From the NCBI GenBank assembly GCA_937936325.1, contig CALGWV010000013.1:1-43104 (forward strand): DNA of 43,104 nucleotides, read 5' to 3'. The position numbers and the translations under genes are program-made. Position 1 is the stretch's first letter; each line of letters begins with the position of its first letter. The notes beneath the pieces are model-generated. The model did not search any database and was not told the origin of the DNA. It was given only the letters and a program-made list of their open reading frames with translations. Of this stretch, positions 7,795-16,264 are shown one piece after another. Source of the stretch: an uncultured Bdellovibrionales bacterium (GTDB taxonomy: Bacteria; Bdellovibrionota; Bdellovibrionia; Bdellovibrionales; UBA1609).

Positions 7795-8994
7795 TTGGTT
7801 CTAAGGTTGTTTTTTATAGCAAATTTATTACTGCCAATTGTATCGATTGCTGAACCTGTCTCTTGGGTCGAATCCGTAGAGGTTAAATTTGAAAATGTAA
7901 AATTTGATGTCGATGGGGAGTATTATGAATATAACTTTTCTTTCAATCTTGTAAGTGATTCTCTTTCTATTCAACTCGATAGTTATCTAGAGGGTGTCGA
8001 AATTTATATTGCGGGCCTCAAGCTGGAAAGTCTGCAAAAAGACTACGTGTCAAAAATTACTCCAGAGTTTGAATTAGCCTATCAACAGATTCTTGATTTT
8101 TATGATTACTCTCATTCTTTGGGACTAAATGAGTCTTTGAGAAAGATAGACAAAGAAGCCTTTAAGACAATTTTTTCTCAAAATCCAGTTGGTGATTCTT
8201 TGTATGCGGATCAGCGTTCTTTGCAATTCCCGAACTACACTACGGATAAATTAGTTCCAAAGGGAAAGTATATAATTAAGGTTCTATCGAAAGCTGAAGC
8301 TTTAGATCCGTCCAAGCTAATTTCTGTTTACAGGAAAACAGTATCAGATGTTTTCTTTACTAATCTTTATACTGATGAGAATGCTCTATCAGAAATTGAC
8401 TATTACGGGCGATTAAACTTAAACATTATCTATATTCCTTCACCTGAAATTAGCACTTTACAAGTTTCTACAGCTGTAGAAAAACTTGAGAAATTTTTCT
8501 TTAATAAGACAAAGATAAAGTTGAACAAAAAAATATTTACTTTTGACGAATGGAAACAAGAATCAGGCCAGAAAGCAGAACAATCTGTTGTTAATCTATT
8601 TTTTATTAATGAAGATATCAATTTTTCGGTTCCTGCGTTAGGTTTATCAGTAGGTATTCCAGGCCCCCTTTCTTTTAGTAATGATGGCTCTAGAGCTTTA
8701 AGAAAGTCTGTCATTTTACACAGTGAGACCTTAAAAACTGACACAAGTAATATTATTACACATGAGATCTTACATTACCTTGGTCTGGAGCATGTTTGCG
8801 TGAGCACTGGTGTTCTTTTTGGCAAGTGGAGAGACAGAATTGATGATACAAGTTGTTTTCCTGTTGAAGACGAGGGAAATATCATGTTTGACGGTGGTAT
8901 GTTAATTTCTAATGTGTTTAGACAAGGAATAACAAAGCAGCAACTTCAGACTCTATATAGAAACTTGAATGTTCAGATTCATAAAAGCAATTAA
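7795..8994 (+). CDS. Secreted zinc metalloprotease (HExxHxxGxxH)
   Basis: A 399-residue protein starting at TTG after a GGGGG ribosome site. The N-terminus (VLRLFFIANLLLPIVSIA/EP) is a signal peptide. The catalytic zinc motif THEILHYLGLEHVC gives His323, Glu324, His327, Gly330 and His333, the metzincin-type HExxHxxGxxH signature. I see no family resemblance upstream of it; the long N-terminal half is rich in beta-strand-like sequence. It sits alone between the signalling operon and the transfer operon. It could process an exported peptide, act on the cell envelope during mating, or be unrelated cargo. The protease call is solid, the role is not. Confidence 0.8.
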   Translation: MVLRLFFIANLLLPIVSIAEPVSWVESVEVKFENVKFDVDGEYYEYNFSFNLVSDSLSIQLDSYLEGVEIYIAGLKLESLQKDYVSKITPEFELAYQQILDFYDYSHSLGLNESLRKIDKEAFKTIFSQNPVGDSLYADQRSLQFPNYTTDKLVPKGKYIIKVLSKAEALDPSKLISVYRKTVSDVFFTNLYTDENALSEIDYYGRLNLNIIYIPSPEISTLQVSTAVEKLEKFFFNKTKIKLNKKIFTFDEWKQESGQKAEQSVVNLFFINEDINFSVPALGLSVGIPGPLSFSNDGSRALRKSVILHSETLKTDTSNIITHEILHYLGLEHVCVSTGVLFGKWRDRIDDTSCFPVEDEGNIMFDGGMLISNVFRQGITKQQLQTLYRNLNVQIHKSN

Positions 8995-9460
8995 ATGGAT
9001 AAAGACTAATGTGACTAAAGGCCAACCGAAAGTAACACATTTAAAAAATAAAAAAAATGTTGGAGTATTTGCCAAGCTAGAATCTTATTTCAGTTCTAAA
9101 TGCAATCAGGGATCACAGTTTCCCCTTATTTTTTTGTTCTGAAAACATGTAGTCACAGCTCTTCTATACGCATAATAATAGTTAGCATCTCGAATTAAAC
9201 TCAATTTCAGATTACTGACCACGCTCAAATCAATAATAATGTCTTTTTCCACGGCTGTGGTCAGCCCAAATCTATTTAAATATGCGTTCACGCAAAAAAT
9301 CAAAATTTTGTGGTCACGACCACGCCGTGGGTCAACCAATAAAAAATAAAATTCAATAAAAACAATTACTTATCAACTTGGCACTTTTGGCTTTCTTCAT
9401 GCTCTAGAGAGGTATGAGGGGAATGGGTCCTCTCTTAACAGCAAGGAGGTTTCAAAAGCT
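8995..9460. promoter_or_regulatory. Putative control region of the transfer operon with degenerate operator motifs
   Basis: 466 bases without a convincing gene. GACC-N8-GGTCAA lies at 9318-9335 (CGACC ACGCCGTG GGTCAACC), TTTTCC-N8-GGTCAG at 9245-9264 and a lone TGACC half-site at 9216-9220. These resemble the operators upstream of the response regulator. GTGGTC-AC-GACCAC (9310-9323) is a further perfect dyad. TTGGCAC (9378-9384) resembles a sigma-54 -24 element, but the next GC is two bases too close (GG-N8-GC), so I would not call it a full promoter. The GGAGGT at 9445-9450 is the ribosome site of the first gene. Confidence 0.45.
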
Positions 9461-9676
9461 GTGGAGAAGTATCAAACAAAAAGTTGTTTGCGTTGTGAAG
9501 AACATGCTTGTGAAAAAGCGGGCTTTCAATACAGGTGTCGGTCCTGTGGTTTTGTAGAAGAAATTGAAGACGAGTACGAGAACTCAATTGATTCGGTTCA
9601 GAAAAAATACAACCGAACTTTAGATCTTGTAGAAATTTTTAGTTTTGCGAATGAAAAAAGATCAAACGGCTTATGA
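9461..9676 (+). CDS. Small zinc-ribbon protein
   Basis: A 71-residue protein starting at GTG behind a strong AAGGAGGT site. It has two CxxC pairs, KSCLRCEEH and YRCRSCGF, about 15 residues apart plus one extra Cys, the pattern of a zinc ribbon. The rest is acidic and helical (EIEDEYENSIDSVQKKYN). It is first in the transfer operon and overlaps the next gene by 4 bp. Small zinc ribbons at this position could bind DNA or regulate transfer; no specific family recognised. Confidence 0.65.
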   Translation: MEKYQTKSCLRCEEHACEKAGFQYRCRSCGFVEEIEDEYENSIDSVQKKYNRTLDLVEIFSFANEKRSNGL

Positions 9677-9849
9677 GCGAAGAGCAAAAAGTGAATGAGT
9701 TTAAAGATGAGGGGAATATGAAAGAGTTAGAGATGATCAATCAAAAATCAGAGCTTCAGAAGAGGAAGTCGGCTTATGAAAGAAAGTACCGTCGGCAAAT
9801 CAAAGAGAAGCTTAAAAACGTAATGAATCAATTTAAAAGGGGAATCTAA
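9673..9849 (+). CDS. Small basic coiled-coil-like protein (58 aa)
   Basis: A short gene whose ATG overlaps the previous stop (ATGA). The product begins MSEEQKVNEFKDEGNMKELE, continues with a highly basic helical stretch (KRKSAYERKYRRQIKEKLK) and ends NQFKRGI. Charge and helix content fit a DNA- or protein-binding accessory factor, for example a relaxosome component, but no family is recognised. Tight spacing to both neighbours (4 bp overlap and 4 bp gap) supports its being real. Confidence 0.6.
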   Translation: MSEEQKVNEFKDEGNMKELEMINQKSELQKRKSAYERKYRRQIKEKLKNVMNQFKRGI

Positions 9850-9853
9850 GTAA

Positions 9854-10219
9854 ATGAAAAATTTAAATAATAAAGATGAGTTTTACTATATGTCTTGGTT
9901 TTGTCCACAAACAGGGTCAAGAGAAATTGCTGGTGTTGCTTACTACAACGAAGAGTCTAGTGATTACAGGTTAATTATTAATTTTTTTCCAGAGAATAAC
10001 TACTTTCTCAAATGCTCAGAAGTTTTAGACGGTGTTTGTCACTACAAACTTCTGGCTGTTAAGCAAAGAGGTGGAGCATCAAGTCGCTTCTTTCAAGGAA
10101 ATGGAGTTCTCAATAGAGGAAAAAATGAAATCACTATAAAGGTAGCTCCTTTTTCAAAGCTGCTAATTATTAATTTAAATGGCCAGCCGGCCAGAAACCA
10201 AAAGGAGATAAAAGCTTAA
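9854..10219 (+). CDS. Hypothetical protein of the transfer operon (121 aa)
   Basis: No signal peptide or membrane segment. It is soluble-looking and rich in beta-type sequence, for example FYYMSWFCPQTGSREIAGVA and SDYRLIINFFPENNYF. The C-terminus LLIINLNGQPARNQKEIKA is followed directly by the pilin gene. The position right before VirB2 suggests a conjugation accessory role. The ATG has a GGGG run 13 bases upstream. Function unknown. Confidence 0.6.
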   Translation: MKNLNNKDEFYYMSWFCPQTGSREIAGVAYYNEESSDYRLIINFFPENNYFLKCSEVLDGVCHYKLLAVKQRGGASSRFFQGNGVLNRGKNEITIKVAPFSKLLIINLNGQPARNQKEIKA

Positions 10220-10522
10220 ATGAAGAAGTATCAAGGAATCATATTGATGAGCGTTTTGGTTGGAGTTTGTTTTGTACTACCAGAGTTTGCAGATGCGGCA
10301 GTGGTGAAATCAGGGTTTGAAAATAAAATGGCGAATCTTCAGCAAAAGTTCTCATCATTTATTTTACCAGTGATGAGTGTGCTCGGCTTAGTCATGGCAG
10401 CAATTTTAGCAGCTATGGGTAATGAGGGGGCTAAATCAAAAATTTACTTCTGTTTAGTTGGAAGTGGAGTTGGTTTCTTAGCACCCTACATTATTGGATG
10501 GATTCAAGGGATTTTAAACTGA
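10220..10522 (+). CDS. virB2: VirB2/TraA-like pilin precursor
   Basis: A 100-residue protein with a long signal peptide (about 1-26, ending FADA/A) and two hydrophobic helices (about 49-67 and 77-97) separated by a short NEGAKSK loop. This is the size and topology of conjugative pilins of the VirB2/TrbC family. It comes first among the secretion genes, before VirB3, as in the VirB operon. The next start overlaps its stop. Confidence 0.8.
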   Translation: MKKYQGIILMSVLVGVCFVLPEFADAAVVKSGFENKMANLQQKFSSFILPVMSVLGLVMAAILAAMGNEGAKSKIYFCLVGSGVGFLAPYIIGWIQGILN

Positions 10523-10845
10523 TGAGTCTTGACCGTTCAGTCGTTCATAGAAACCTAGATTCAAAAATAAAGTTTTTGGGTATGGAGTTATTTGATGTCA
10601 TCGGAGTCGGTGCCTTTGCTTCAATTATGAACCTCATATTTGGTCAAACTAACATAGCGGGGGTGATGGTCTTTGGCCTCCCCGCGCTTTTAAGTGTGAT
10701 CATTTATTTGGGAAAGAAGGGAAAGCCTGAGAGGTTTTTACAAGATTACATTAGATTTTCAGTTCTTCCTGGGGTTTTTTGCGTGGGTGAAGACCTAAGC
10801 TTTGAAAATCAAAGAAGGAGGGAAGTTGTCTTTAAATCCAAATAG
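10522..10845 (+). CDS. virB3: VirB3-like inner-membrane protein
   Basis: I use the ATG overlapping the pilin stop (10522), giving 107 residues. The pattern is typical of VirB3/TraL-type proteins: a short charged N-terminus (SLDRSVVHRNLDSKIKFLGM), two closely spaced membrane helices (about 25-60) and a charged tail. Its place between VirB2 and VirB4 agrees. It overlaps the VirB4 start by 20 bp. Confidence 0.75.
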   Translation: MSLDRSVVHRNLDSKIKFLGMELFDVIGVGAFASIMNLIFGQTNIAGVMVFGLPALLSVIIYLGKKGKPERFLQDYIRFSVLPGVFCVGEDLSFENQRRREVVFKSK

Positions 10846-12223
10846 TATCGGAGACTTTTTAAATATCTGGCATTTCTTTGGTGACCTGATGGTTTTTGGG
10901 GACGGATCGCTTGGGTGTGGTTTTAAGCTTAGTGGAAAAGATATTTCTTGTGTGACTGATGAGGAAGTGAGTCAGTTCACTCGAAAATTAGAAAATATGG
11001 TGACAAGTCTCGATGAAGGACTTTCTTTTCAGTTTTTCTATAAACTTGAATCTAATGTTTTAAGAAAAATAGAAGAACACGAAAGCCTATCTTCAGATTG
11101 TAAGATCAATGGATATGAGAAAATACTTAACTCAAGAGTTGATCAGTTTAAGAAAAACTCAAGAGATGGGCATTTTTTTAACCCACAAGTTTATTTTTTT
11201 CTAAGAGGAAGGCCTTATACTTTTAAAAGAAAAAAACTACTTCAAAAAGAAAAAGACTTTACTCAGGTGCAAGAGGAAGATTTTAAAGTTCATGCTGAAG
11301 ACTTCGAGCGTTCTATCAACCAGGTGGAGTCTTCTTTAAAAGACAGCTTCTTGTTTGACGACCGCTTAGCAAAAGAAGACTGGTTTGCACTTTTATATGA
11401 GCATTTCAATCTTGATAGGTCAGAGGCACATGAGGCACCAAAACTTAAAGGTCCAAGGGTATTTTCACCGAGTTCTTTGCTAAATCAAATGCTGTTAAGT
11501 GATATTTCGCTTAGTAAAAACTATCTAGAGGTTGGAAAATACAAATTTAGAACTGTAAGTTTAAAGACTCTTCCAGATGAAACTTATTCAGGTTTAATTA
11601 ATGGCCTATTGGGTATGAGCTTTCACTGTTGGATCAGCCAGGTTGCTAAGGTCTGCAATCAATCTAAAGAATATAATTCTTTACAACTCAAAAGGCGTGT
11701 CGCTCATTCTATGGCCTGTGGAAATAGTAATGTAAGTGATATGGAGAGTGAGTCTAAGCTTGGTCAAATTGAAGGGCTTTTAGGCGAGCTGATTGACAGT
11801 TCAGAAAAAGTTGTTGAGGTGGATCTAAATGTCATCGTTTGGGGTGAGACAGAAAGAGAACTTGAAGAAAAGTGTGACGAGGTTCTTAGGACTTTTAAAA
11901 AACTCAACCATTCAGAAGCTTTAGTTGAAACTTATGCAGCTTTTGACTCGTTTATCAAAGCAGCCCCCGGTCTTTGTCTCATTAACAGAGCAAAGAAGAT
12001 GAAGTCATCAAATCTTTCGCATTTGATCCCAGCATTTTCATATTGGAGAGGTAATAATAAACCAAGCTGCTTGCTTCCAAATAGAGACAATGTCCTGGTT
12101 TCAATAGACCCATTTGCTCCAGAGCTACCAAACTGGAATGGATTTATTGTGGGCTCATCAGGCAGTGGAAAGTCTTTCACCATAAACCAAATGATTTTGA
12201 TGTTTATAGGAGATCAACAGTGA
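10826..12223 (+). CDS. virB4: VirB4-type ATPase, N-terminal part up to Walker A
   Basis: The TTG at 10826 has GGAGGG just upstream; a TTG at 10802 is also in frame. The 465-residue product carries the VirB4/TraC N-terminal domain and ends shortly after Walker A, GSSGSGKSFT (about 443-452), stopping at MFIGDQQ. Normal VirB4 proteins are about 800 residues, with Walker A and B in one chain. The remainder is encoded by the next gene in the -1 frame, starting at a GTG that overlaps this stop. VirB4 energises pilus assembly and substrate transfer at the inner membrane. Whether the split is natural or a frameshift (real or sequencing) is open. Confidence 0.85.
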   Translation: MSLNPNSIGDFLNIWHFFGDLMVFGDGSLGCGFKLSGKDISCVTDEEVSQFTRKLENMVTSLDEGLSFQFFYKLESNVLRKIEEHESLSSDCKINGYEKILNSRVDQFKKNSRDGHFFNPQVYFFLRGRPYTFKRKKLLQKEKDFTQVQEEDFKVHAEDFERSINQVESSLKDSFLFDDRLAKEDWFALLYEHFNLDRSEAHEAPKLKGPRVFSPSSLLNQMLLSDISLSKNYLEVGKYKFRTVSLKTLPDETYSGLINGLLGMSFHCWISQVAKVCNQSKEYNSLQLKRRVAHSMACGNSNVSDMESESKLGQIEGLLGELIDSSEKVVEVDLNVIVWGETERELEEKCDEVLRTFKKLNHSEALVETYAAFDSFIKAAPGLCLINRAKKMKSSNLSHLIPAFSYWRGNNKPSCLLPNRDNVLVSIDPFAPELPNWNGFIVGSSGSGKSFTINQMILMFIGDQQ

Positions 12224-13284
12224 AAAGTGATCTTCAAAATGACGTTTCAAAGTCAAAAGTGGTGTGGATAGACAATGGCGCTTCGTCTCAGGGAATGGTT
12301 GAGTCATTAGATGGTCAATTTATTGATCTAAGTCTTGAAAGTGGCCTTGTGCTCAATGCCTTTCAACTCGATGAGGGTGAGAGTCAGGTTTCCCCTACAA
12401 AGAAAAAACTTCTTTTAGGAGTTATTGAGTCCATTTGTAAAGAGGATGATTCACATGGTTTGCCAAAAAGAGAGAAGGCTCTTTTAGAGCAAGCAATTGC
12501 TGACACCTATGAAGTTTGTCGGGATAAGTCGCCAACAATGAGTGACTTTAAAAACACTCTAGAGAATCACCGTTTAGAGGAAATGAGAAAGTATGCAGAC
12601 ATCTTGTACTCATGGACAGGAAAGACGGCCTACGGAAAACTTCTTGATGGACAAACCAATATAGAGCTTTCTAAGCCTTTGGTGTCTATCGAGGTTAAGG
12701 GGCTAGATATTTACCCAGACCTTCAAAGGGTTTTACTGCTAATTCTTACAGAGCACATTATGAATGAAGCTTCTAAGAATCCAAGCCAGCGGTATTTGTT
12801 AATTGTTGATGAGATTTGGAAGGTATTGCAAAACGAGAGTGCTGCCCAGTTTATTATTGAGTGCTACAGGACCATGAGAAAGTTTTATGGAGGAATTTGG
12901 GGTGTCACCCAGTCCATAAAAGACTTTATGTTTGACCCAGAGATTGCAGCAGCAATTATGCAAAACACTCCGAGCCGAGTCATTCTCAAGCAAAGAGGGG
13001 TTGATTGGAAAGAGTTTCAAGAAATTTTATCTCTTAATGATGCTGAAGTTGAAGCTGTAAAGTCGCTTCGTTCAGAAAAGGGTAAGTTTTCAGAGCATCT
13101 TTATATCCAAGATGAGCAAAAGGCTATTTTAAAAATAGAACCCGATGCTCTTTCATATTGGATTTGCACAACTGACCCTCAAGATAAAACTGTAATAAAC
13201 GAATTCAAAACAAAATATCCAGACCTAAAATACATAGAGGTGTTGGAAAAAATTGTTGAAAAACAAAAAGGAGAAAACAACTAA
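12220..13284 (+). CDS. virB4: VirB4-type ATPase, C-terminal part with Walker B
   Basis: A 354-residue continuation of VirB4: VVWIDNGASSQGMVESLDG and GQFIDLSL are what follows Walker A in TraC/VirB4 proteins. Walker B is YLLIVDEIWKVL, followed by YRTMRKFYGGIWGVTQS. The two pieces add to about 820 residues, the normal size. GTG is preceded at 7 bases by AGGAG (12208-12212), a proper ribosome site, so the fragment could be translated by reinitiation. The upstream frame is also open for some distance, so a -1 frameshift mutation is equally compatible. No slippery heptamer was seen at the junction. Confidence 0.85.
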   Translation: MKSDLQNDVSKSKVVWIDNGASSQGMVESLDGQFIDLSLESGLVLNAFQLDEGESQVSPTKKKLLLGVIESICKEDDSHGLPKREKALLEQAIADTYEVCRDKSPTMSDFKNTLENHRLEEMRKYADILYSWTGKTAYGKLLDGQTNIELSKPLVSIEVKGLDIYPDLQRVLLLILTEHIMNEASKNPSQRYLLIVDEIWKVLQNESAAQFIIECYRTMRKFYGGIWGVTQSIKDFMFDPEIAAAIMQNTPSRVILKQRGVDWKEFQEILSLNDAEVEAVKSLRSEKGKFSEHLYIQDEQKAILKIEPDALSYWICTTDPQDKTVINEFKTKYPDLKYIEVLEKIVEKQKGENN

Positions 13285-13285
13285 A

Positions 13286-13981
13286 GTGAAATTTTTAGTA
13301 ATCCCATTGTGTGCAATTATTATTGGCGTAGGAACTCCTAAAAAAAGCCATGCTTTATTTGGTGCAGATGCTGCGGCCATGATTCCATTTCTAGTAAAAA
13401 TATTGGCCCAAGCCGTTAAGCAGTATCATCAAATGAAAACTCTCTATGAGAACGCTAAGAATCATAAAGAGATGTTTCGGTCCATTAACGATGGCCTTAA
13501 TGCAGCGATTGGACTTTTAGAGAGTTTACCTATTGAAGATGAAAATATTTTAGGTGAATTAAAGACATTTCGCCGAGCAATGAACGAGATAGAACAGATC
13601 TATGGTGCTATTCCAAAGGGTAAAGAAGAGCTTTTGATGAGGCTACACGACAATACTGTTGCTGAGTCGATTAAAATTTCAAACTCTTTAAAGCAGTACG
13701 CTAAGTCTCAAGAGAAAAATTCAAATAGAATTGCAAGGCAAGCAGCTCATGTCAGTCCAAAGGGAGCTGCAAGAGTTAATGTTCAAACAAATGCGGCCAT
13801 TCTACATACACTAAATCAGCTTTTGAGAGTGAACGGTCAGATGCTTAAACTTCAAAGTGAAAACCTGGCTATGACTAACAAGACTGCTAAAGAGTCAAAT
13901 TACCATTTCAGTAAGGTGACTAAAGATCTTGGAAGTAGTTTTAAGAGTTTTGAAGCCAGTTTTAGGACGCCAAAGTTTTAA
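13286..13981 (+). CDS. virB5: VirB5/TrbJ-like periplasmic protein
   Basis: I use the GTG at 13286, just after the VirB4 stop, giving 231 residues; an in-frame TTG lies upstream at 13253. A signal peptide (KFLVIPLCAIIIGVGTP... ending SHA/LFG) is followed by a long alpha-helical protein with many Gln, Asn and Lys residues. The pattern is typical of the VirB5/TrbJ minor pilus component. Its position between VirB4 and VirB6 matches the VirB order. Confidence 0.65.
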   Translation: MKFLVIPLCAIIIGVGTPKKSHALFGADAAAMIPFLVKILAQAVKQYHQMKTLYENAKNHKEMFRSINDGLNAAIGLLESLPIEDENILGELKTFRRAMNEIEQIYGAIPKGKEELLMRLHDNTVAESIKISNSLKQYAKSQEKNSNRIARQAAHVSPKGAARVNVQTNAAILHTLNQLLRVNGQMLKLQSENLAMTNKTAKESNYHFSKVTKDLGSSFKSFEASFRTPKF

Positions 13982-14961
13982 TGTATGATTGGCTACCGGA
14001 AGTTTGTCGAGAAATCAGAGGAAATTTACTTGAGATTTATTGGTTGTCCATAGTTCCCCTGACTCTTTTGTTGATCATTTTAGAATTTTTTAAATTACCA
14101 GAGCGAGAGCCAAATGCTTTGGGAGTTATAAAGCGGGCTGCGATTTCAATAATTCTCTTAATGAGTTTTGATGAAGTTATACATACGATTGCAGCTATTG
14201 GCGATGGTATTGTGCTCTCTATTAGCCCTAAGCCTCATATCAATCAGGTTTTAGACGAGGTGTGGAAGTTTGTTCAAAGTGTTGAGCTGAGTTGGCTGAA
14301 ATATAAAGAGACTATCATTTGGGTGTTTAGTCTCATGTCATTTATATTTGCATATCTTGGTGCCTTTATAGCAGATGCGTTGGTTCATTTCTGTTGGGCG
14401 ATTCTGTATATCCTCTCGCCACTGATGATCCTTGCTTACATTCCTCAATCGACGGCTAAGATTGCCATAGGGCTTTATAGAAGTCTTTGTACAGTCATGA
14501 CCTGGAAAGTGATGTGGGCAGTACTCGGGGTGATTTTATTAAAGTTTACAACTAATGTTCCAATAACCGAGGCTGATAACTACAACGCCGTTTTGCTAAT
14601 TGTTATTAATGTTTTTATTGGCCTCAGCATGCTTTTTGTCCCGATTGCAACGAAAGCATTCTTATCAGGAGATTTTGCAGCTTATTCAGGTGCCCTAGCT
14701 ATAGCCCCGGCCATTGCTTCAAAGAAGTTAATTGTAAGTCAGCTTAAAAAAGCAGGCGGTTTTGCTGCAAAACGTGGAAAGAATTTTGCCTTTAGTGGAG
14801 TTAGAGGAACAGGCCGTGCTGTTAAAGGTTTTGGTGAAAGGTTTAAAGGTAGAAAGGACGCTTCAAATCAAAGACCAAATTATTCAGACTTAAATACAAA
14901 GACAAAGAGTGTGCGCACTCCAAAAAAATCAAATACTAACAAAGGAGATCGACGTAAATGA
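13981..14961 (+). CDS. virB6: VirB6-like polytopic membrane protein
   Basis: A 326-residue protein with about five to six hydrophobic segments (about 20-40, 50-70, 100-125, 130-150, 165-185, 195-220) and a long basic, Ser/Thr/Lys-rich tail (about 245-326). VirB6/TrbL proteins form the inner-membrane part of the secretion channel. The start overlaps the VirB5 stop by one base and its stop overlaps the next ATG. The basic tail could contact DNA or other components. Confidence 0.75.
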   Translation: MYDWLPEVCREIRGNLLEIYWLSIVPLTLLLIILEFFKLPEREPNALGVIKRAAISIILLMSFDEVIHTIAAIGDGIVLSISPKPHINQVLDEVWKFVQSVELSWLKYKETIIWVFSLMSFIFAYLGAFIADALVHFCWAILYILSPLMILAYIPQSTAKIAIGLYRSLCTVMTWKVMWAVLGVILLKFTTNVPITEADNYNAVLLIVINVFIGLSMLFVPIATKAFLSGDFAAYSGALAIAPAIASKKLIVSQLKKAGGFAAKRGKNFAFSGVRGTGRAVKGFGERFKGRKDASNQRPNYSDLNTKTKSVRTPKKSNTNKGDRRK

Positions 14962-15551
14962 TGACATTTAAATCAAAGCGTTTAGAACCTGTAAATCAAT
15001 GGATAAAGGTTAATCTTTTAATGAGAAATCTTCGTCTTGTGATTCACGGATTGCTAGTTTCAAATTTTATTCTTATGGGAACCTGTATCTACCTACTTAA
15101 CAAAGATACCTTGGTTGTTGCCTTAACAGAGTCAGACAGTCTTTATTTTATAGGCAAGAGACAAAAGAATGAAGTGAATGAAGAAGATGTTGAAAAAGCT
15201 GCAAAAAACTTTGTTCTTAACCGCTATCAGTGGAAAGACTACAGCATTGAAGCTTTAGTTAGAAATATTTCACCGCATGTGACTTATGGATTACTAAAGA
15301 AGATGACAAAGAAGTTTGAAAAATCAAAAGACTTTGTAAAAAAGAATGCGATTTCTCAAGACATTGTTGTCCAAAGTGTTGAGTTAAAAGAAAGTCATGT
15401 TGAGGTCAAATTTGATAGGGTGGTATCCGTTGGGAAAAAAGTTAAGGCCGTTCAACCCTTAGAAGTGCATCTGGAAATTATTCAAGACACTGCGAACAAA
15501 TGGAATCTAAAAGGGCTCTATGTAAATTCAATCACGGAGTTTGAACAGTGA
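14958..15551 (+). CDS. virB8: VirB8/TraE-like assembly factor
   Basis: A 197-residue protein with one N-terminal membrane helix (about 25-48) and a periplasmic domain of about 150 residues. The segment EDVEKAAKNFVLNRYQW and a beta-rich end with KWNLKGLYVN are typical of the VirB8/TraE fold. An AGGAG site precedes the overlapping start. VirB8 nucleates the inner-membrane complex and contacts VirB9 and VirB10, the next two genes. Confidence 0.7.
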   Translation: MMTFKSKRLEPVNQWIKVNLLMRNLRLVIHGLLVSNFILMGTCIYLLNKDTLVVALTESDSLYFIGKRQKNEVNEEDVEKAAKNFVLNRYQWKDYSIEALVRNISPHVTYGLLKKMTKKFEKSKDFVKKNAISQDIVVQSVELKESHVEVKFDRVVSVGKKVKAVQPLEVHLEIIQDTANKWNLKGLYVNSITEFEQ

Positions 15552-16264
15552 TAAGACCTCTGGTTCTACTTATTGTGTGTTTTTTTACAAAGCCTGCTTT
15601 TTCAAAGGTGCGGACCATTGAAATGGACTCTGGTCAAATGAAGACCATTACTCTTGCTTTGGGGAGATCTACAGTTTTGCAATTTGTAGATTCTCCCAAG
15701 AAAATAGTAAGCGGTAATAGCAACTACTTTAATATCGAGTTTACTGGAAATGATGTGACTATTCAGCCTCTTTCACAAGTTTCAAGTAATCTGTTTATAT
15801 ACAGTGGCCATAGACGCTTTGGGTTCATTTTAAAGGTTTGCCACTGTCAGAGCTATGATGACTTGGTCAAAATTTACTGGAAATACCCCAAGAAAAAAGC
15901 CGCAAAGCGATTTGTTAAGAAAAAAAATAAATTCAAATCTCAGTCCTTTCATGTTGGAAAAACCAAAGTTTACGCATCAAACATGTTTTATCATAAGTTT
16001 AATGATGTTTATGTTTTAGATGGCAGCTTTGTTCTACCAAAGGGCATGGCTAAGCCCAAAGCAAAAGACTTTTGGACTACGAAGGGTGGCAAAACGTTAA
16101 CGACATTGGATGTTGTTTTCTCAGATGAGGTAAAATTTAAGAACTATAGAAACATCAGGTTTCGGATGTTTTTAAAACTTCTTAAACCAGTGGATTTTAC
16201 CCTGAGAGCGAAATTAGGAAAAAAAGAGGGCCATGTGATCATCTATAAGAGGTGGTATCAGTGA
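15548..16264 (+). CDS. virB9: VirB9/TraK-like outer-complex protein
   Basis: A 238-residue protein with a signal peptide (about 1-18). Beta-strand-rich sequence such as GQMKTITLALGRSTVLQFV and GNDVTIQPLSQVSSNLFIY resembles the TraK/VirB9 secretin-like fold, and GFILKVCHCQSY supplies two Cys. The position before VirB10 agrees. The start overlaps the VirB8 stop. Assignment rests on the fold pattern and order. Confidence 0.65.
   Translation: MIRPLVLLIVCFFTKPAFSKVRTIEMDSGQMKTITLALGRSTVLQFVDSPKKIVSGNSNYFNIEFTGNDVTIQPLSQVSSNLFIYSGHRRFGFILKVCHCQSYDDLVKIYWKYPKKKAAKRFVKKKNKFKSQSFHVGKTKVYASNMFYHKFNDVYVLDGSFVLPKGMAKPKAKDFWTTKGGKTLTTLDVVFSDEVKFKNYRNIRFRMFLKLLKPVDFTLRAKLGKKEGHVIIYKRWYQ

Noticed and set aside
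9106-9339. 77-codon frame on the minus strand before the transfer operon
   Set aside because: It covers the operator-like dyads, has a poor amino-acid pattern and no ribosome site; region is better read as regulatory.
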